A stretch of DNA of 64,000 nt, from the NCBI RefSeq assembly GCF_003952665.1, contig NZ_CP017946.1, positions 3,596,001-3,660,000 of the forward strand, written 5' to 3'. The stretch's first letter is position 1, and the number at the start of each line of letters is the position of its first letter. Shown here piece by piece: positions 42,683 through 50,193 of this stretch. The DNA comes from Bosea sp. Tri-49. GTDB lineage: Bacteria > Pseudomonadota > Alphaproteobacteria > Rhizobiales > Beijerinckiaceae. The notes beneath the pieces were generated by a model that saw only the letters and a list, made by a program, of their open reading frames with translations, did no database searches and was not told the origin of the DNA. The translations under genes were made by a program, and so were the position numbers.

Positions 42683-43495
42683 TCAGCTCTTGATCTCTTC
42701 GACCTTGTAGTCGCGCTTGATGTTGAAGGCGGTGCCTTCGCCGAGCCATTTGCCGAAGATCGTGTCGAGCTCGCCGGAGCTCGCGAGCTTGCTGAGCACG
42801 CCGTTGACCTGTTCCTTGAAGGCGGTCTCGCCCTTGCGCAGGCCAAGGCCCCAGGGCTCGACGAAGAGCGACTTCTCGATCACCAGCATCGGCACCTTCG
42901 ACTGCTTGGCGAGCTTCACCAGGATCAGCTCGGAACCGCAGAACGCATCGACCTTGTCCTGCGCCAGCGCCAGGAAGGCCGAGGAGGTGTCCTGGAAGGT
43001 CACGGTCTCGGCGGTCGGGATCAGCCGGCGCACGCCCTGTTCGGAGGACGAGCCCTTGATCGCGGTCACCTTCTTGCCGGCCAGGCCCTCCAGCGTGGTG
43101 ATGCCGGAATCCTTGGTCGTCAGCAGCTTCTGCTGGCTGACGAAATAGGAATGGGAGAAGTCGATCTGCTGGGCGCGCTCCGGCGTGTAGCCGAGATTGG
43201 CAGCGAGGATGTCGACCCGGCCCTGCAGCAGCTCTGGGATGCGGGCTTCGACCGCGATGCCCTTGAGCTCCAGCGAAACGCCCAGGGCGTCGGCGACCTT
43301 CTGGCAGATGTCGACGTCGTAGCCGACGATCTGGCGGGTCTGCGGATGCTGGAAGGAGAACGGCTCGGCAGTGCCGAGCGTGCCGCAGATCAGCTTGCCG
43401 CGCGCCTTGATGTCGGCGAGCTGGTCGGCTTGCGCGGTGCCGCAGAGGCCGGCGGCGAGAACAGCCGTCAGGCCCAGAACCGAAAAGAGCTTCAT
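42683..43495 (-). CDS. Amino-acid ABC transporter substrate-binding protein (GltI-like, SBP family 3)
   Basis: 270 residues from ATG at 43495, six bases after AAGGGG. The signal peptide is about 1-22 (MKLFSVLGLTAVLAAGLCGTAQA). The family 3 fold is clear: ARGKLICGTLGTAEPFSFQHPQTRQIVGYDVDICQKVADAL and RVDILAANLGYTPERAQQIDFS. Overall it resembles glutamate/aspartate binding proteins, fitting an acidic amino acid. The aminotransferase and aldolase genes upstream suggest what happens to the ligand. Confidence 0.91.
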   Translation of the reverse strand: MKLFSVLGLTAVLAAGLCGTAQADQLADIKARGKLICGTLGTAEPFSFQHPQTRQIVGYDVDICQKVADALGVSLELKGIAVEARIPELLQGRVDILAANLGYTPERAQQIDFSHSYFVSQQKLLTTKDSGITTLEGLAGKKVTAIKGSSSEQGVRRLIPTAETVTFQDTSSAFLALAQDKVDAFCGSELILVKLAKQSKVPMLVIEKSLFVEPWGLGLRKGETAFKEQVNGVLSKLASSGELDTIFGKWLGEGTAFNIKRDYKVEEIKS

Positions 43496-43508
43496 CGTCA
43501 TCCCCTTC

Positions 43509-44729
43509 TTATGATCGTTGCAGTACTTCGCTCGCCCGTCTGATGCGGGCGCAGGCCTCCTCGATCGCAGCAAGCGAGGTCGCGATCGACAGGCGCAGAT
43601 AGGGCGAGAGCCCGTAGGCCGAGCCGTCGAGGACGGCGACACCGGCTTCCTCGAGGAAATAGAGAGCGACATCGAGATCGCTCTCGAGCACCCGCCCGTC
43701 CGGCCGGCGCCGGCCGATCAGCCCGGCGCAGCTCGGATAGACATAGAAGGCGCCATCCGGCTTCAGGCAGCTCATGCCATCGATCGCGTCGAGCAGTTCG
43801 ACGGCGCGATCGCGCCGCTGGCGGTAGGCGGCCCGCGCTTCGCCGACGAAGCTCTGGTCGCCTTCGAGCGCCGCCGCGGCCGCGGCCATGCACATCGAGG
43901 CGGCGCCCGACGTCGTCTGCGACTGGATGATATTGATCGCCTTGACCAGCCCCTTCGGCCCAGCCCCGTAGCCGATCCGGAAGCCGGTCATCGCATAGGT
44001 CTTGGAGACGCCGTTGACGAGCAAGGTACGCTCGCGCAATTCCGGTGCGAGCGCCACCGGGCAGACCGGCTTCCCGCCGTCGAAGCGAATGTGCTCGTAG
44101 ATGTCGTCAGTCATCAGCGCCACCTGCGGGTGGCGCTTCAGGACCTCGGTCAGCGCCGTCATCTCGGCAGCCGAATAGAAGGCGCCGGTCGGGTTCGACG
44201 GCGTGTTCAGAAGCAGCCAGCGCGTGCGCGGCGTGATCGCGTCTTCGAGTGCCTCGGCGGTTAGCTTGAAGCCGGCATTCTCGCCGGAGGCGACGATGAC
44301 TGGGGTGCCGTCGCAGGCCAGCACCATGTCGGGATAGGACACCCAATAGGGCGCCGGCACGACGACCTCGTCGCCCTCGCCCACCGTCGCCGCCAGCGCA
44401 TTGAAGATCACCTGCTTGGCGCCGCTGCCGACGACGATCTCGTCGGCAGCGTAGGTCACCCCGTTCTCCCGCGCGAACTTGGCGATGATCGCCTTGCGCA
44501 GGCGCGGCGTACCGTTGACCGGCGCGTAGCGCGTCTCGCCGGCTGCCATCGCCGCGGTCGTCGCCTGCTGGATATGAAGGGGCGTATCGAAGTCGGGCTC
44601 GCCGGTGGTGAGGTCGATGATGTCGCGACCCTGCGCCTTGAGCTCCTGGGCACGCATGCGCGCCACCATGCTGGGCGAGGGCTTGATCCGGCCGACCCGG
44701 GCCGAGAGCGGTATCGCGGAAACGGTCAC
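43509..44729 (-). CDS. Pyridoxal-phosphate aminotransferase, class I (aspartate aminotransferase type)
   Basis: 406 residues. VGRIKPSPSMVARMRAQELKAQG at the N-terminus, NTPSNPTGAFYSAAEM for the NPTG cofactor motif and the Schiff-base lysine in LVNGVSKTYAMTGFRIGYGAGP mark an I-gamma aspartate-type enzyme. It removes the amino group of an imported acidic amino acid to give a 2-oxo acid. It overlaps the RraA gene by four bases, so the pair is translationally coupled, and is followed after 13 bases by the importer genes. Confidence 0.91.
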   Translation of the reverse strand: MTVSAIPLSARVGRIKPSPSMVARMRAQELKAQGRDIIDLTTGEPDFDTPLHIQQATTAAMAAGETRYAPVNGTPRLRKAIIAKFARENGVTYAADEIVVGSGAKQVIFNALAATVGEGDEVVVPAPYWVSYPDMVLACDGTPVIVASGENAGFKLTAEALEDAITPRTRWLLLNTPSNPTGAFYSAAEMTALTEVLKRHPQVALMTDDIYEHIRFDGGKPVCPVALAPELRERTLLVNGVSKTYAMTGFRIGYGAGPKGLVKAINIIQSQTTSGAASMCMAAAAAALEGDQSFVGEARAAYRQRRDRAVELLDAIDGMSCLKPDGAFYVYPSCAGLIGRRRPDGRVLESDLDVALYFLEEAGVAVLDGSAYGLSPYLRLSIATSLAAIEEACARIRRASEVLQRS

Positions 44730-45385
44730 GACGCAGCCTTTCCGGCACCCATGTAGAACGTGTCGATCCGGCCCTCGGCGATCGCGGCGAGGGCGTTCGC
44801 CTCGCGTTCTTCCTGCTGGTGCACCAACATGAGGAGCTCGGCCGCATCGGTTCGATCGAAGGCGACGATGCCGTCGGCGTCGCCGACCACGACATCGCCC
44901 GGCATCACCACCATGCCGTCGATCGAGACCGGCACGTTGATCTCGCCCGGCCCGCTCTTGTAGGGGCCGCGATGGGTGACGCCGCGGGCGTAGCAGGGGA
45001 AGTCGGACTGCAGGAAGGCATCGACGTCGCGGATCGCGCCGTCGATGACGAAGCCGGCGACGCCCATGGCGCGAGCCCGGCTCATCATGATCTCGCCGAC
45101 CAGCGCCTGGGTCAGGTCGCCGCCGCCATCGACGACGAGGACGTCGCCGGCGCGCAGCAGTTCATAGGCGCGGTGCAGGGTCTGATTGTCGCCGGGCCGC
45201 GTCTTGACCGTCACCGCCGTGCCGACGAGCACGCCGGAGCGATGATAGGGCCGCAAGGCCTTCGTCCCATGCAGTCGGTTCATCACATCGGAGATGAGCG
45301 AGACCGCGGCGTTGCGGAACCCGTCGAGGACTACGCCGGGAACGGCGGGAGAGCTCGGATTAGTGCGATGACCGATCAACGGCAT
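44726..45385 (-). CDS. RraA family aldolase/decarboxylase (4-hydroxy-4-methyl-2-oxoglutarate aldolase type)
   Basis: 219 residues from ATG at 45385; ATG at 45412 is an alternative. The RraA fold is seen in GTAVTVKTRPGDN, AGDVLVVDGGGDLTQALVGEIM and the active-site GFVIDGAIRDVDAF with conserved Arg-Asp. Enzymes of this class cleave 4-hydroxy-4-methyl-2-oxoglutarate to two pyruvates or decarboxylate oxaloacetate, with a divalent metal. It is first in the operon with the aminotransferase and acidic amino-acid importer and divergent from a LysR regulator. Confidence 0.88.
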   Translation of the reverse strand: MPLIGHRTNPSSPAVPGVVLDGFRNAAVSLISDVMNRLHGTKALRPYHRSGVLVGTAVTVKTRPGDNQTLHRAYELLRAGDVLVVDGGGDLTQALVGEIMMSRARAMGVAGFVIDGAIRDVDAFLQSDFPCYARGVTHRGPYKSGPGEINVPVSIDGMVVMPGDVVVGDADGIVAFDRTDAAELLMLVHQQEEREANALAAIAEGRIDTFYMGAGKAAS

Positions 45386-45421
45386 GGAAGATTCTGTCCC
45401 GGATGACGCCATTGCAAAAAT

Positions 45422-45478
45422 TATGTGACATAGCGACGATGACAGAAAGCGAATATAATTCTCGATAGGCATCGCTTT
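45422..45478. promoter_or_regulatory. Divergent RraA-operon / LysR control region
   Basis: Three dyads lie close together: TATGT-G-ACATA (45422-45432), AAAGCGA-N19-TCGCTTT (45446-45478) and GAAT-ATA-ATTC (45451-45461) inside the second. LysR proteins bind such interrupted dyads between divergent genes, often a strong recognition site plus a weaker activation site. The stretch is AT-rich relative to its surroundings. Confidence 0.5.
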
Positions 45479-45519
45479 TCTTCATAACCAGTCGATTGCT
45501 GGACGCGAGGACACGCATC

Positions 45520-46431
45520 ATGAGATCGGCCAGCCTCAAGCAGATCGAGGCATTCTACTGGACGGCCAGGCTGGGAGGTTTCACCGAGGCTGCGCACCAT
45601 CTCAGCCTCGCGCAATCGACGGTGTCGAAGCGGATCATCGAGCTCGAGAGCGTCGTCGCCGGCCCGCTCTTCGACCGCTCCAACCACGCCTTGCGCCTGA
45701 CCCGGGCCGGCGAAGCGAGCCTGCCGATCGCGGCCGAGTTGCTGGCACTGGAGCCGCGCTTCCGTGAGGCGGCGGGCGGGGCCGCGACCTTCTCGGGCCC
45801 GTTCCGGTTCGGCGCGACCGAGCTCGTCGCCTTGACCTGGCTGCCCAAGCTGATCGTCGCGATGAAGCGCGACTACCCCAATGTGATCCCGGTTCCCGAA
45901 GTCGCCGCCAGCGTCGACCTGTTCGGCAAGCTCGGCGCCAACGAGCTCGATCTCGTTATCGCGCTCGACCCGCCGCAGCGTCCCGATTTCGCCAGCTTGC
46001 CGCTCGACGCGGTCCAGCTCGAATGGGTGTCGGCGCCGGGCTTCGGTCCTGAGTTGGATACGATTCCACTCGGCGAGATGGCGCGCTATCCGATCCTGAG
46101 CCAGACACAGGGTTCCGGCCTCCAGAAGTTGGTGCTCGATTGGGCCGTGGCAAACGGGCTTCAGATCAACCGCGTCGTCCAGTGCAACAGCCTGAACGTG
46201 CTGGCCGGTCTCGCCGCCGCTGGGCTGGGCGTCACCTTCCTGACCGCGAGCTATTTCGGGCCGGAGATCGCCCGCGGCCGGCTGCGCGTCATCCGGACCG
46301 AGCCGCCGATCCCGCCGCTGCGCTACTACGCGGTGCACCGCAAGGGCGATGTCTCGCCGCTGGCCGAACGCGTCGCGGCGATCGCCCAGCAATCCTGCGA
46401 CTTCACCGCCCGCAGCCTGCCGCGGGACTAG
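45520..46431 (+). CDS. LysR family transcriptional regulator
   Basis: 303 residues from ATG 45520, nine bases after GAGG. The N-terminal helix-turn-helix is LKQIEAFYWTARLGGFTEAAHHLSLAQSTVSKRIIELE; the two-lobed effector domain runs from about residue 90 (FSGPFRFGATELVALTWLPKLI) to 295. It is divergent from the aldolase-aminotransferase-importer operon and very probably activates it with a pathway intermediate as coinducer. Confidence 0.93.
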   Translation: MRSASLKQIEAFYWTARLGGFTEAAHHLSLAQSTVSKRIIELESVVAGPLFDRSNHALRLTRAGEASLPIAAELLALEPRFREAAGGAATFSGPFRFGATELVALTWLPKLIVAMKRDYPNVIPVPEVAASVDLFGKLGANELDLVIALDPPQRPDFASLPLDAVQLEWVSAPGFGPELDTIPLGEMARYPILSQTQGSGLQKLVLDWAVANGLQINRVVQCNSLNVLAGLAAAGLGVTFLTASYFGPEIARGRLRVIRTEPPIPPLRYYAVHRKGDVSPLAERVAAIAQQSCDFTARSLPRD

Positions 46432-46522
46432 TGGTCGATCGTGCAACGCTCAGCTTCGTCAGCCCGAGCTGGCTTCCATCCGCAATTGGCGCACAGCGAA
46501 TGCCGGCGGACGGTCGTGCTAC

Positions 46523-47002
46523 CTAGCGAATATCCGCCTTGCCCAGACGCGGCCAGTTGCCGTCGGCGCGGGTGATGTATGTCTTCGGCTTGCCGGCCCA
46601 AGTCTTGCGGACGCCGAGGTCATAATTGAGGTAGAGCCGGCCATCGACGATCGACCAAGCTTCCGGCTCGATCTTGACCAGGTAGCCGCGCGAGGTGCCG
46701 TAGGCGCAGAAGCCACCATAGGCCGGCTGGTAGCGCGCTGGCTGTGCCTCGAACGCAGCCTTGTTCTCGGCACTGGCGAAGCGCCAGGTGGCGCCGGCAT
46801 GACTGACCGAGAATTCCGCCTTGCCGAGCCTTGGGCCACCCTCGCGGAAATAGGCGACCGGATCGTAGCCGCGGATCGCGATGCCGTCGGGCGAGCCGAG
46901 CGTGTTGACGGGACGGGTTTCGTCGGCACTGACGCCGTTTGTTACGATTGCAGCTGCAAAGGCTGCGACCGCGATCCGGATGAAACTGCGCCTGTCGAAC
47001 AT
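46523..47002 (-). CDS. YHS domain-containing exported protein
   Basis: 159 residues from ATG at 47002. The N-terminus MFDRRSFIRIAVAAFAAA has a twin-arginine-like motif and cleavage near VSADE. The YHS domain (about 40-90) includes IAIRGYDPVAYFREG, the variable HAGATWRFASAENKAAFEAQPARYQPAYGGFCAYG core with the metal-binding-type cysteine. YHS domains occur in copper and other metal-associated proteins. It is the last of three same-strand genes (TTC38-like, membrane protein, YHS). Confidence 0.9.
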   Translation of the reverse strand: MFDRRSFIRIAVAAFAAAIVTNGVSADETRPVNTLGSPDGIAIRGYDPVAYFREGGPRLGKAEFSVSHAGATWRFASAENKAAFEAQPARYQPAYGGFCAYGTSRGYLVKIEPEAWSIVDGRLYLNYDLGVRKTWAGKPKTYITRADGNWPRLGKADIR

Positions 47003-47025
47003 TGCGTTTCTCCCTGTGGTGACGG

Positions 47026-47511
47026 TCAAGCCGAGCGCGCTTCGAGCGCTTCGAAGACGTAAGCGGCGAGATAGCCGTAAATGGCGTGGCCGATCAGGCT
47101 CATCAGCGAGAGGCGCGGCACATCGCTGAGCAGGAAATGCTGGCCGGCGAGCGGGGCGAAGAAGCCGAGCGCGATGAAATAAGTGATCACGCCCCAGATC
47201 CAGCCATCGGCCGGCATGCCGAAGCTCTTCACCCAGCGGGTCAGCAGCCAGTAGCCGAGCGGGTAGAACAGGAAGCCGGTGAGGAAATGCAGCAGCTTGG
47301 CGACCGGCGTCGACAGCGCCAGGCCGAATTGATGCGAGAACAGCGACTTGACCAGCTCCGGTGGCTCCAGCGGGTATTCGGCGAACCAGGCGGTCGGCAC
47401 CGCCGAGAACAGCTCCCAGAAGCCGAGAGCCGCGAAGCCGCCAAGCGCGAGATTGAGCACTGTGCGGGCGGAGGGCAGCGCGAGGCTGCGGGACATGGTG
47501 GCGCTGGTCAT
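47026..47511 (-). CDS. Hypothetical integral membrane protein
   Basis: 161 residues from ATG at 47511, nine bases after AGGGAG; a TTG at 47541 is less likely. Four membrane segments are apparent: LNLALGGFAALGFWELFSAV, LLHFLTGFLFYPLGYWLL, WIWGVITYFIALGFFAPLAG and LMSLIGHAIYGYLAAYVFEAL. Conserved His and aromatic residues near helix ends could bind a cofactor, but I do not recognise the family. It lies 23 bases before the YHS gene and directly after the TPR gene, probably one operon. Confidence 0.78.
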   Translation of the reverse strand: MTSATMSRSLALPSARTVLNLALGGFAALGFWELFSAVPTAWFAEYPLEPPELVKSLFSHQFGLALSTPVAKLLHFLTGFLFYPLGYWLLTRWVKSFGMPADGWIWGVITYFIALGFFAPLAGQHFLLSDVPRLSLMSLIGHAIYGYLAAYVFEALEARSA

Positions 47512-47537
47512 GACGGTGGGCTCCCTGGTTTCGGGGT

Positions 47538-48923
47538 TCAATGGGCGATGGCGAGCGGGGTCGATGCGACGGCGAGCGCGGCGATGAGACCGCCGGCAGA
47601 CTTTCCGAGCATTGCGAGCCTTCGGCTGGCGAAGCGGTTGTGACCGCCACGCCGGGCCAAGCGTTGCCGCAGCACAACCGCAGCGCGGTCGTGATTGCCG
47701 GAGCGGATCAGGCTCTCGACATAGACCTGCTCGAACAGGTCGCGCTGGGCGTGGCTGCCGCCGATGGCCAGGAGATGATCGCGAGCGGTGCCGAGACGGC
47801 GAGCCGCTTCGGCATGATCACCTTCGTTGAACGCGATCAGGCCCAGGGCGGCGAGCGCGCCGGCATAGGCGGCCTCGGCGCGCTCTTCACTGGGGTGGGA
47901 CCGCGCATCGAGGACGAGGCAGCGGGCGATCGCCTCGGCGCCGTCAGGACGGCCGGCGCCGAGCAGCGAGAGCGCATAGTGCAGGTCGGCGAAGACGAGA
48001 CGGCCGTCCTGGGCGTGGCCTTCCGCCTTGGCAGCGAGCTCCTCCCAGCGCGTGCCGACATTGACGCCGGCATAGGTCAGCCGCGCGAGAAGCGAGGCAC
48101 CATTGGCGATGTCGCGATAATCGTCGGTCTGCTCGGCCCGGATCTCCTCGTCGTAGAGGCGCAGCACCTCGGTGGTCTCGCCGCGCTCGAGATGGAACAG
48201 CGCGAGGTGCCAGAAGATGTGGAAGCGCAGATTGTTGGCATGAGCGAAGGTGCGACTGTCGCCGAGCCAGGCGATACCCTCGTCGACACGACCCGTCATC
48301 TCCAGGACATGAGCGACGGCGTGGCGGCCCCAGGCGTCGCGCGGGCTCAGGGACACGGCGCGACGGCCGACCCGCTCAGCCTCGGCATAGAGGCCACGCT
48401 CCTCCAGAGCAAAGGCGTAGCAACCATGGACATAGCCGGCGAGCGGGTGGTGCTCGCCGAAACCGGGCGCGGTGCGGTGCAAGGTCGCCAGCATCTCGCG
48501 CTGGTCGCCGAGCATGAAGCGAATGCCATGCGAGATTTTCAGCGCCAGCACGTCGTGGGGGTGCCTTTTCAGGATCGCTTCGAGCTGTTCGGCTGCTCGC
48601 CGCGGCGCCTCGCCAAGCCAAAGCGCAAGCGCTTCGATGACCATGCGCTCGCGCGGCGTCACCGGCCGCTGCGCGACGGCAGTACGCGCCCTGGCGAGAC
48701 AGTCGTATGCGGGGCCGAGCAGCTCGGCCCGGGCGAGCGACATCAGCATCAGCCCCTTGGCGGCATGGGCAAGCGCGAAATCGGGATCGGCGGCAAGCGT
48801 GCGGGCGAGGTGATCCGGCGCCGCGGCGGCATGCGCCAGCACCGCTTCGAGCGTGTCGTTCCAGGCGAGCCTGGCGGCATCGTTCGCGACGGTGACACGG
48901 TCGCCGGAAAGGTCGTGGTACAT
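47538..48923 (-). CDS. Tetratricopeptide-repeat protein, TTC38-like
   Basis: 461 residues of mostly helical repeats with no signal peptide. DLSGDRVTVANDAARLAWNDTLEAVLAHAAAAPDHLARTLAADPDFALAHAAKGLML resembles the TTC38 family start, followed by HPLAGYVHGCYAFALEERGLYAEAERVGRRAVSLSPRDAWGRHAVAHVLEM and a conserved HIFWHLALFHLERG block. TTC38-like proteins occur in bacteria and animals and have no established function. It is followed directly by the membrane protein and YHS genes, so it is likely the cytoplasmic partner of that set. Confidence 0.85.
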   Translation of the reverse strand: MYHDLSGDRVTVANDAARLAWNDTLEAVLAHAAAAPDHLARTLAADPDFALAHAAKGLMLMSLARAELLGPAYDCLARARTAVAQRPVTPRERMVIEALALWLGEAPRRAAEQLEAILKRHPHDVLALKISHGIRFMLGDQREMLATLHRTAPGFGEHHPLAGYVHGCYAFALEERGLYAEAERVGRRAVSLSPRDAWGRHAVAHVLEMTGRVDEGIAWLGDSRTFAHANNLRFHIFWHLALFHLERGETTEVLRLYDEEIRAEQTDDYRDIANGASLLARLTYAGVNVGTRWEELAAKAEGHAQDGRLVFADLHYALSLLGAGRPDGAEAIARCLVLDARSHPSEERAEAAYAGALAALGLIAFNEGDHAEAARRLGTARDHLLAIGGSHAQRDLFEQVYVESLIRSGNHDRAAVVLRQRLARRGGHNRFASRRLAMLGKSAGGLIAALAVASTPLAIAH

Positions 48924-48993
48924 GGCAGGCTCCTTTGCAGCGCTTTCGACGAGCGCTCATCAGGGAGTTCGCAGGCGGGCGATCAAACGGCGA

Positions 48994-50193
48994 TCAACTC
49001 GCTTCACGGACGCGTGTAGGCATGGACGGACCGGCGCTGGTCGGCTCGGACAGCGGATTGGCCTCGGGCTTCGGCGCCGGCCCGGCCCAGGGCGCGCGCT
49101 TGAACCAGCCGACCACCACCGCCGTGGCGAGGATCAGGGAAAAGCCGGCGAGGTTGAGCGCCGCGACCACGGGTTCGCTGTGTCCAGCCAGCTCGGCGGT
49201 GCTGCCGGCGAGCCGGGCGAGGACGACGCTGGCGAGGAAGGCGGCGAGCGATTGCCGGCCGATCAGGACGAGGAGATGGCCCACGCCCCTGTCGAGCCGG
49301 TCGCGCACCGGCTCGATCAGGCTCAGCACGAGATAGGCCAGAGCGAGGAAGTGCAGCGGACGCAGGAGATGCAGATTGCTCTTCTCGCTCGCGGGCAGGA
49401 CGAGATCGCGCAGCGCCTGCACCGCCGGCCAGTGTTCGAGGATGCCCCAGAAGGACAGCGGCACGGCGAACACCAGGATCGCGGCGCAGGCCAGCATCAG
49501 CCACCGGTCGCGAAGGCGCGGCGCCGGCAGCCAGCCCATCCCGAGGAAGAAGCCGATGAAGAAGATCAACTGCCAGGCGAAGGGATTGAGGAACCAGCCG
49601 GCGCCGTTCCAGGGATTGCCGGTCAGGTTGAGATCGGTCGTCCAGGTCAGCGCGTAGAGCAATCCGGACAGCGCGAAGGGCAGCATTGGTTGCAGACGGC
49701 GCAGCGCCATCATCACCGGCACCAGTGCCAGGATGACGAGATACATCGGCAGGATGTCGAGATAGTCCGGCTGCCAGGTCAGGGTGACGAGGCCGACGAT
49801 CGCCCCGGCGGGATCGGCGACGAGCGGCGCGAACTGCTTGGGCAGCTCGGCCATCCCGAAGGCATGATCCAGCAGGCCAGCGAGCGCGATCACCGCCAGC
49901 ACGAGGCCGAGCTGGACCCAGTAGACCTGCCAGATCCGGTAGGCGATACGCGCGCTGCCGAGCAGCAGGCCGCGCCGGACGAAGACGCTGCCGAAAGCAA
50001 GCGCGCTGGCAAAGCCCGAACAGAAGACGAAGAGCTCCGCCCCGGAGGAGAAACCGAAGCGGGCAGGGATGAAGGCGTTCCAGCTGTTCGCCGGCAGATG
50101 CGCCACGAAGATGATCAGCATGGTCAGCCCGCGGAAGAGATCGAGCCGTTCGTCGCGCGACCGCTTCTCGGACGTCCGGTGAGCCACACTCAT
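48994..50193 (-). CDS. OpgC-domain membrane protein (acyltransferase-3-like)
   Basis: 399 residues. About ten membrane helices; the N-terminus RDERLDLFRGLTMLIIFVAHLPANSWNAFIPARFGFSSGAELFVFCSGFASAL is diagnostic of OpgC. OpgC adds succinyl groups to periplasmic glucans in alphaproteobacteria, though many OpgC-domain proteins modify other glycans. Its start shares one base with the stop of the thiamine-diphosphate enzyme upstream (TGATG), so the two are translationally coupled, an unusual pairing. A sigma-dependent promoter candidate lies before that upstream gene. Confidence 0.89.
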   Translation of the reverse strand: MSVAHRTSEKRSRDERLDLFRGLTMLIIFVAHLPANSWNAFIPARFGFSSGAELFVFCSGFASALAFGSVFVRRGLLLGSARIAYRIWQVYWVQLGLVLAVIALAGLLDHAFGMAELPKQFAPLVADPAGAIVGLVTLTWQPDYLDILPMYLVILALVPVMMALRRLQPMLPFALSGLLYALTWTTDLNLTGNPWNGAGWFLNPFAWQLIFFIGFFLGMGWLPAPRLRDRWLMLACAAILVFAVPLSFWGILEHWPAVQALRDLVLPASEKSNLHLLRPLHFLALAYLVLSLIEPVRDRLDRGVGHLLVLIGRQSLAAFLASVVLARLAGSTAELAGHSEPVVAALNLAGFSLILATAVVVGWFKRAPWAGPAPKPEANPLSEPTSAGPSMPTRVREAS

